This document shows, in pieces, positions 1 through 4,370 of a stretch of 6,113 nucleotides of DNA (its first letter is position 1; each line of letters opens with the position of its first letter). The notes below the pieces were generated by a model. The model was not told the DNA's origin and did no database searches. It saw only the letters and a program-made list of their open reading frames with translations. A program made the position numbers and the translations under genes. Location of the stretch: assembly GCA_028691435.1 (NCBI GenBank), contig JAQUZG010000032.1, forward strand, positions 1,508 to 7,620. The letters run 5' to 3'. The DNA comes from Candidatus Iainarchaeum sp. GTDB taxonomy: Archaea; Iainarchaeota; Iainarchaeia; Iainarchaeales; JAAZKV01.

Positions 1-1499
1 TATTTTAAAATTAATCCATTTTCAAATAATTTTTTTAAAGCTAAAATAAAATCAAACTTTTCATTTTTAATATCAGAACTTAAATTATCAAATAAATAAT
101 TTAATTTTGAAATAAAATCAAATTCTTCATCCTTAATTTCATCAATTAATTCATTATTTAAGTCAATTAAATTTTGATCAACTGGTTTTGTTATAACAAT
201 TAAATTTTGATCAATTGTAATTATTGGACGATAAGATCCACCAGAGCCTCCACTTGGTGGTGAAGAACAAGATGCATATTTATAATCATCACTTTCTGTT
301 AAATTTCCATCATTACAAATTCTAATTATTGAATTTGATGAACAATTGCTTGAAGAAGTTAATAAATAAAATAATCGACTAGTATTATGATTAACAGTAA
401 CTCCATCAAGATTACAATTTAAACAATTTACTGCACATGTTTGATTTGTAAAATTTCCACTTAAATTTCCATCGTCACATACTCTAATTTCACTAATACA
501 ATTATTATCGCAAGCTACTAAATTAGAATCATAGGCTAAAATATTTGAATCGTGTGTTATTACTCCACCCCAAGGTAAATTACAATCTAAATATGAAACA
601 GAACTGTTTTTTAAAGGCAAATAATCAAATTGCCCACCATATCGTGAATTTAATTCATAAGGAATATTTGTGTCACCAATACCATCACCATTTGTATCTT
701 CACCAATATAATTGGAATAATAATTTCCACCCACATATGTTCCGCCAATAATATTTTGCCCAATTTGTTTATTTGTATTATAATCGTAATTCTTAACTTC
801 AGTTGAATTTATATCAACAGAATTATCAAAATAATTATTGTAAATTAAATTTCGATTAATGACTGGATTTCCACCAATTACTTCAACTAAGAATAGCCCT
901 GTATTACAGTTAGTGATAAAATTATTTTTTATTAGCATATTTGTTGCATCCGTAATTTCAAAACCTTTTGAACAATTATTAATATTAAGGTCTGAATATA
1001 AATTATGGTTTGTTTGATAATCCCAAATTCCAGTATTAGAATTAGATATGCTCATATTCATAATATTATTATCTGACCCCGTCATATCTATTGCAATATT
1101 AGTGTTTGAAATATTAATGTCAGAAAATAATATTCCATTTAATCCATTAGATAATATTGCTTTTGAAACATTGTTTATTGTACAATTTTTTAAAATAATA
1201 TTATTATCATTAGTTACAAACATTTCTCCACCATTATCACCATTTAAAATTGAATTATTACAGTCAAAAGTAATATTGCTGGCATTAATTCTAAATACCC
1301 CTGGAGGAGATTGAAATTGAAAATCTGATGAATTAAAATCATAAGTATCTTCACAAAGAACTGTGTCAGTAGAAATATTATTTGTTTGATCAGTTAGTGG
1401 GATATAACAATCAGCAATAACCAGATTACTAAATATTAGTAAAAAACAAATAATTGAAAAATTAAAAATTTTATGATAAACTTTAAAATTATTTAACAT
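1..1499 (-). CDS. Secreted NosD-like parallel beta-helix protein with two Cys modules (3' end cut by window edge)
   Basis: The reading frame is open for 499 codons from the ATG at 1499 to the left edge with no stop, so the C-terminus is missing. Residues 1-29 form a signal peptide (hydrophobic core, likely cut after VIA). Residues about 45-255 are Asn/Ile-rich short beta-strand rungs, including the 'ITFDCNNS' line near residue 80. This is followed by a NosD-family ending: GGNYYSNY (257-264), the Asp-rich loop DTNGDGIGD (268-276, possibly Ca-binding) and 'DYLPL' near 295. Next come two 50-residue Cys modules (306-355 and 362-411), a Gly/Ser linker (416-422) and an acidic tail with short repeats. 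NosD-type beta-helices act outside the membrane, often binding sugars or surface polymers; despite the name, copper binding is not implied here. Many N-x-S/T sites are present, though Asn richness makes some expected by chance. The gene starts 24 bp after the Cys-rich gene and is probably co-transcribed with it. Fold call is firm; function is unknown. Confidence 0.85.
   Translation of the reverse strand, partial: MLNNFKVYHKIFNFSIICFLLIFSNLVIADCYIPLTDQTNNISTDTVLCEDTYDFNSSDFQFQSPPGVFRINASNITFDCNNSILNGDNGGEMFVTNDNNIILKNCTINNVSKAILSNGLNGILFSDINISNTNIAIDMTGSDNNIMNMSISNSNTGIWDYQTNHNLYSDLNINNCSKGFEITDATNMLIKNNFITNCNTGLFLVEVIGGNPVINRNLIYNNYFDNSVDINSTEVKNYDYNTNKQIGQNIIGGTYVGGNYYSNYIGEDTNGDGIGDTNIPYELNSRYGGQFDYLPLKNSSVSYLDCNLPWGGVITHDSNILAYDSNLVACDNNCISEIRVCDDGNLSGNFTNQTCAVNCLNCNLDGVTVNHNTSRLFYLLTSSSNCSSNSIIRICNDGNLTESDDYKYASCSSPPSGGSGGSYRPIITIDQNLIVITKPVDQNLIDLNNELIDEIKDEEFDFISKLNYLFDNLSSDIKNEKFDFILALKKLFENGLILK
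6..137 (-). repeat. Two 22-residue tandem repeats in the beta-helix protein tail
   Basis: Residues 455-476 (72-137) and 477-498 (6-71) share 'IK.E.FDFI..L..LF.N', 11 of 22 identical positions. At DNA level 'aaataaaatcaaa' recurs at 44-56 and 110-122, exactly 66 bp apart. The pattern of hydrophobic positions suggests amphipathic helices, possibly a coiled-coil stalk or repeat domain continuing beyond the left edge. Whether more copies follow cannot be seen. Confidence 0.65.
164..214 (-). repeat. 18-bp perfect direct repeat, 33-bp period, in the beta-helix protein tail
   Basis: Positions 164-181 and 197-214 are identical over 18 bases. The 33-bp spacing keeps the reading frame and gives two 11-residue units that both start DQNLI (residues 430 and 441). 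This looks like a recent in-frame duplication in a low-complexity tail. Confidence 0.75.
267..416 (-). repeat. Second of two Cys modules after the beta-helix
   Basis: Residues 362-411 begin CNLDGVTVNHNTSRLFY, contain 'SIIRICNDGNLTE' and end 'YKYASC'. It is the same length as the preceding module and shares its central Cys-Asp-Gly-Asn-Leu line, but has 'LDGVTV' where the first has 'LPWGGVI'. A Ser/Pro/Gly linker follows directly, so this marks the end of the folded Cys section. Confidence 0.6.
432..584 (-). repeat. First of two Cys modules after the beta-helix
   Basis: Residues 306-355 of the beta-helix protein begin CNLPWGGVI, contain 'SEIRVCDDGNLSG' and end in Cys. With residues 362-411 it forms a pair of 50-residue modules sharing 'IR(V/I)C(D/N)DGNL(S/T)'. 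Similar 'C..pWGg.i..gs...Y' modules are, as I recall, common in surface proteins of CPR bacteria and other lineages. The likely role is a small disulfide-stabilised extracellular domain. Confidence 0.6.
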
Positions 1500-1504
1500 T
1501 TTAT

Positions 1505-1509
1505 TCACC
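1505..1509 (-). promoter_or_regulatory. Ribosome-binding site GGTGA of the beta-helix gene
   Basis: The GGTG core lies six bases before the ATG at 1499, inside the 24-bp gap after the Cys-rich gene's TAA. The layout is the same as at the upstream gene, including an in-frame GTG within the site three codons before the ATG. This supports independent initiation on a shared transcript. Confidence 0.65.
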
Positions 1510-1523
1510 ATTTAATTTAACAA

Positions 1524-4220
1524 TTATTTTAATTGAATTCTTCCAATATTTTTAAATTTATCAATTTCTTTTTTGAAAACAACTACTTTTCTAGCAAAAA
1601 TTTTTGTTTTGATTTTATCACTTTTAATATAAGTATAAAATGCATTGCTAATATTTGAGCTTGATAAAATATTTACTAAATCAGTTTCATTTATTTCAAA
1701 TTCTATACTTGCTCCAGTATTTACGCCTTTAAAAAATTTTATACTATTAGTTAAATTTGCATAAAAATTATCTTTTTTTCCATCTTTATAAATTCCAACA
1801 ATATTTACAATTGGATTAAATTCAAGAATTGATGAAACTATTTTTTCTTTTGAAATTAAAATATTTTTATCATCAATTTTTGGAAAGTTATTTATATCAG
1901 TTTTACAAAATCCATTTAAATAATTATAAATTGTTTGAATTTGTGCATTAGATAGATTAGAATATTTATCTAAAGATTTAGTTTGATTATCTAATATATT
2001 TTTAGATAATGATTCAATTTTAGAATTCTTATTAATTAATTTATTATTTTTTGTTAATTTTGAATCATATAAAGAAAAAATACTTTTATAATCATCACAA
2101 TTATAATTTTTTAATAAATTTTTGTCAGTTTTTAAAACTGCCCCAATATTAAATATTTTATTATTTGAAGACAATAATTTTTCAGTTGAAATTTGAAATT
2201 TATTATTGTCAAGATAATTTAACCCTGAAGATTGATTTTTTGTTTCGCAAACTCCATCATCTTCATTATATGTTGTTGAACTATCACAACATTGAGATTT
2301 AGAATTAACACATTTTGCTTGTGAATCACAATAGAATTGATCAAGAGCTAAACAATCATAAATTACTTCAAATTCATAACATTTATTATTAAACCAATAA
2401 TAATCTGAATTTTTACAATCAATTTTTTCTTGATTATCTAAACAAGTATTTGTTTTTGCATCAAAATTAAATCCTTTACTTTGACAAGATAACTTATCAC
2501 TTAAATTTATACATGCATTATCAGATAATGACCAATAAAGTCCATCGTTAATACATTTTGCTAGTTTTGGATTTGTTTCACAAAATCCATCCGCGTTTAA
2601 ATATAAATTTGATGCGCCACAACATTGTGATTTAGAACTAAGACACGCATCTTCTGATTCACAATAATATTTGTTAATTGATAAACAATCATAAACTTTT
2701 TCAAATTCTACACATTTTCCATTAGTCCAAAAATAATCTAAATTTTCACAATCTATTTTTTTAGAATTGTCTAAACATATATTTGATTTATCAGACCAAT
2801 TAAATCCTTTTTCAAAACATGCTAATTTTCCTTCTGGATCATAACATTCTTTAGTAGAATTTGCCCATACCAACCCTTTGTTTAAACACATTGCTTCTTC
2901 AACAGAATTAGCACAAGTTCCATCTGATTCAATAAATAAGTCTTTATTAGTACAACATTCACTTCTTAATTCAACACAATCATTTTGTGAATCACAATAA
3001 AATGAATTATTTAATTCACAATCATAAACATCTTTGAATTCAATACATTTACTATCAAACCAATAATAGTCATTTTCAATACAGTTTATTTCATCTTCTG
3101 ATTCATAACATTCATCAAAAAAATTATCCCAAATAAATCCACTATTTACACAATCTGCTTCGTCTTCTAAGTCATAACATTCATCATTATCTTCTGACCA
3201 GAATAATCCGTCATTTAAACATTCTGCCATTTCTTGACTATCTGCACAAATTCCATCCATTTCAATAAATAGTCCTTCTTCGTCACAACATTCATCTTCA
3301 TTTTCAACACATTGATCTTGCGCTTCGCAATAAAATAATTGATCTATTGCACATTCATAAACTTCTTCTGATTCAATACATTCTCCATCGTACCAAAATA
3401 ATCCTTCTTCATTACATTCTAATTCATCAAAATATTCATAACATTCAAATAAATCTTCACTCCAAAAATTTCCATTATCAATACAATTTGCTTCTTCTTC
3501 AGTTTCTGCACAATATTCTTCACTTTCTATCCAAAATCCATTTTCCCATTCAGTGCACACAAATTCATCATATTCTGCACCGTCACTTATACAATAACCA
3601 TCATCCCAAATTCCTTCAATTTCTTCACAATAAGATTGTTCAAATGATACACATTCATCGTCTTGATTAAAAAGTCCTGAACAATAATCATCACCATCAT
3701 ATTGGCACATACCAAGTTCTTGACAAACGGCTTGTTCATAATCTAGACATTCTCCTAATTCATCAACATAAAATTGATCTTCATATTCACAACATTCAGG
3801 AGTTGTTCCTCTCACAAGACTATCATCAATATATTGATCACAATTAGAAATCATATAATCTCCAAACCAATCCCAACAAAGTTCTTTTGATTCATCTTCA
3901 AAATCTTCAACACATCTTTGTGAATAATAGTCTGAATTATCTTCTAAACATTGTTCAGCAGCACTAGGATCAGCACCTTCATCATCAACATAATCATTAA
4001 ATTCATCTAAACATTCTTGTGCATAATCTCCAATATGTTCACTTAAACATTCAGTACCAAGATATGGATAATCTCCAAATTCTTCTAAACAAACATCAGT
4101 AAGTTCATCAGTAAATTCATTTTCACAAATTTCTTCACAACCAGGTTGATGCATAAATGTTGCACTAACAAAAATTGACAAAACTAAAATAATAATTAAT
4201 AAAATTGATCTTCTAAACAT
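1524..4220 (-). CDS. Large secreted cysteine-rich tandem-repeat protein, family not recognised
   Basis: This encodes 898 residues from the ATG at 4220. A GTG three codons upstream (4229) is in frame, but it lies inside the GGGTG ribosome-binding site, so I prefer the ATG. Numbering here is from that ATG. Residues 1-20 are a signal peptide (RR, then a hydrophobic core, likely cut after VSA). Residues 28-138 are very acidic, with about 12-residue repeats carrying one Cys each. Residues 143-221 are an irregular Cys-rich stretch. Residues 222-666 are four consecutive 111-112-residue repeats with 12 Cys each. Residues 667-898 are Lys/Asn-rich with only two Cys and no membrane anchor. I count 68 Cys in the mature chain, an even number in each Cys-rich section, which suggests extensive disulfide bonding outside the cell. 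Possible roles are a surface layer or stalk, an adhesin or a secreted binding protein; these are guesses. Metal binding by the acidic N-terminal half is also possible. It probably heads an operon with the downstream beta-helix gene. Confidence 0.85.
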   Translation of the reverse strand: MFRRSILLIIILVLSIFVSATFMHQPGCEEICENEFTDELTDVCLEEFGDYPYLGTECLSEHIGDYAQECLDEFNDYVDDEGADPSAAEQCLEDNSDYYSQRCVEDFEDESKELCWDWFGDYMISNCDQYIDDSLVRGTTPECCEYEDQFYVDELGECLDYEQAVCQELGMCQYDGDDYCSGLFNQDDECVSFEQSYCEEIEGIWDDGYCISDGAEYDEFVCTEWENGFWIESEEYCAETEEEANCIDNGNFWSEDLFECYEYFDELECNEEGLFWYDGECIESEEVYECAIDQLFYCEAQDQCVENEDECCDEEGLFIEMDGICADSQEMAECLNDGLFWSEDNDECYDLEDEADCVNSGFIWDNFFDECYESEDEINCIENDYYWFDSKCIEFKDVYDCELNNSFYCDSQNDCVELRSECCTNKDLFIESDGTCANSVEEAMCLNKGLVWANSTKECYDPEGKLACFEKGFNWSDKSNICLDNSKKIDCENLDYFWTNGKCVEFEKVYDCLSINKYYCESEDACLSSKSQCCGASNLYLNADGFCETNPKLAKCINDGLYWSLSDNACINLSDKLSCQSKGFNFDAKTNTCLDNQEKIDCKNSDYYWFNNKCYEFEVIYDCLALDQFYCDSQAKCVNSKSQCCDSSTTYNEDDGVCETKNQSSGLNYLDNNKFQISTEKLLSSNNKIFNIGAVLKTDKNLLKNYNCDDYKSIFSLYDSKLTKNNKLINKNSKIESLSKNILDNQTKSLDKYSNLSNAQIQTIYNYLNGFCKTDINNFPKIDDKNILISKEKIVSSILEFNPIVNIVGIYKDGKKDNFYANLTNSIKFFKGVNTGASIEFEINETDLVNILSSSNISNAFYTYIKSDKIKTKIFARKVVVFKKEIDKFKNIGRIQLK
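2223..3557 (-). repeat. Four tandem 111-112-residue Cys/Trp repeats in the Cys-rich protein
   Basis: The copies in gene order are 3222-3557 (112 residues), 2889-3221, 2556-2888 and 2223-2555 (111 each, 333 bp). Each divides into parts of 23, 23, 21 and 44 residues (24 for the first part of copy 1). In 111-residue numbering the cysteines fall at 1, 15, 24, 38, 47, 59, 68, 76, 82, 89, 90 and 103 in copies 2-4; copy 1 matches after its one-residue insertion. The first three parts each begin with C-x6-W-x(4 or 6)-C (Phe replaces Trp once in copy 4, and copy 1 has one extra residue). The fourth part has 'YC.....C' then a CC pair and 'DG.C'. A further lone C-x6-W-x4-C unit precedes copy 1. Confidence 0.9.
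3807..4127 (-). repeat. N-terminal ~12-residue single-Cys acidic repeats
   Basis: Eight units start at successive cysteines spaced 12, 14, 12, 21, 12, 12 and 12 residues apart (residues 32-127 from the ATG). The consensus is about C-L-x-E-F-x-D-Y-x4, as in CLEEFGDY, CLDEFNDY, CLEDNSDY and CWDWFGDY. The two longer units carry insertions. One Cys per unit with acidic and aromatic positions differs from the Trp-centred modules that follow. The spacing could suit short helices, but this is inference. Confidence 0.65.
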
Positions 4221-4226
4221 TTTACA

Positions 4227-4231
4227 CACCC
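4227..4231 (-). promoter_or_regulatory. Ribosome-binding site GGGTG of the Cys-rich gene
   Basis: GGGTG lies six bases before the ATG at 4220, and its GGTG core pairs with the conserved 3' end of 16S rRNA. Because an in-frame GTG (4227-4229) is part of this site, it decides the start in favour of the downstream ATG. Confidence 0.65.
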
Positions 4232-4242
4232 TTAAATTTTAA

Positions 4243-4260
4243 TGAAAAACAGTTTTTTCA
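4243..4260. repeat. Inverted repeat in the leader of the Cys-rich gene
   Basis: TGAAAAA (4243-4249) and TTTTTCA (4254-4260) are perfect 7-bp arms around a CAGT centre, ending about 23 bases before the start codon. It would sit near the start of the transcript or just upstream of it, so it could be an operator or a small leader hairpin. Sequence support is limited to the symmetry. Confidence 0.35.
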
Positions 4261-4280
4261 CAAATAATTGTAAAAAAAAT

Positions 4281-4291
4281 GGTTTTTAAAA
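4281..4291 (-). promoter_or_regulatory. Possible archaeal TATA box for the Cys-rich/NosD operon
   Basis: Read on the minus strand this is TTTTAAAAACC preceded by AAAGCAAG, which resembles a purine-rich BRE followed by a TATA box. It lies 61-71 bases before the ATG at 4220, which would leave a leader of roughly 40 bases if transcription starts about 25 bases downstream. The surrounding sequence is so AT-rich that chance matches are likely. If the host is a bacterium, TTGTGA-N16-TAAAAT further downstream is the competing promoter candidate. Confidence 0.3.
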
Positions 4292-4310
4292 CTTGCTTTT
4301 TAGGTTACCA

Positions 4311-4333
4311 TATTAATTTTAAAAAAATTAATA
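4311..4333. repeat. AT-only inverted repeat, 10-bp arms
   Basis: Arms TATTAATTTT (4311-4320) and AAAATTAATA (4324-4333) are perfect reverse complements around a 3-base centre. It overlaps the T-rich tail of the ppdK terminator. It could be a second terminator element, a binding site, or simply a by-product of extreme AT content. Confidence 0.45.
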
Positions 4334-4341
4334 AAAAATAG

Positions 4342-4361
4342 TGAGAAGCTTTCGCTTCTCA
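4342..4361 (-). terminator. Hairpin with GAAA tetraloop and U-rich tail after ppdK
   Basis: Nine bases after the dikinase stop codon the transcript can form a perfect 8-bp stem (TGAGAAGC with GCTTCTCA) closed by a GAAA (GNRA-type) loop. In the direction of transcription it is followed by ACTATTTTTTATTAATTTTTTT-like T-rich sequence (about 4320-4341). This is the layout of an intrinsic terminator in bacteria. In archaea the T-rich run alone may end transcription and the hairpin may protect the 3' end. It separates the dikinase from the surface-protein genes. Confidence 0.75.
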
Positions 4362-4370
4362 ATTTAAATT

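Noticed and set aside
545..751. 68-codon plus-strand frame, low-complexity His/Asn/Leu-rich
   Set aside because: It is antisense to the NosD-type ending (GGNYYSNY and DTNGDGIGD), which is clearly the coding strand.
1410..1420. Lipoprotein signal (lipobox) at the beta-helix protein N-terminus, reading LVIADC
   Set aside because: An Asp sits directly before the Cys, which does not fit the small residue required there, so ordinary signal-peptidase cleavage after VIA is more likely.
2223..3557. CRISPR or DNA-level repeat array suggested by recurring 'ttcataacattcat'-like strings
   Set aside because: The recurrences are codons of the protein repeats with a 333-bp period and diverged sequence, not short identical direct repeats with spacers.
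3347..3670. 107-codon plus-strand frame, His/Leu/Ile-rich
   Set aside because: It mirrors the repetitive Asp/Glu/Cys codons of the Cys-rich gene on the other strand; the composition is a by-product of that.
1524..4220. Metallothionein or EGF-like protein
   Set aside because: The cysteines are separated by conserved Trp/Tyr/Phe and long acidic spacers, and the spacing C-x6-W-x(4-6)-C fits neither the C-x-C pattern of metallothioneins nor the EGF six-Cys pattern.
4303..4309. GGTTACC palindrome in the intergenic gap
   Set aside because: It is a 7-base symmetric string with no second copy or positional link to the promoter; chance is sufficient.
4221..4370. Possible small gene between the Cys-rich gene and ppdK
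   Set aside because: The region is filled by a terminator hairpin, AT-rich inverted repeats and a ribosome-binding site; I see no start with a plausible reading frame.
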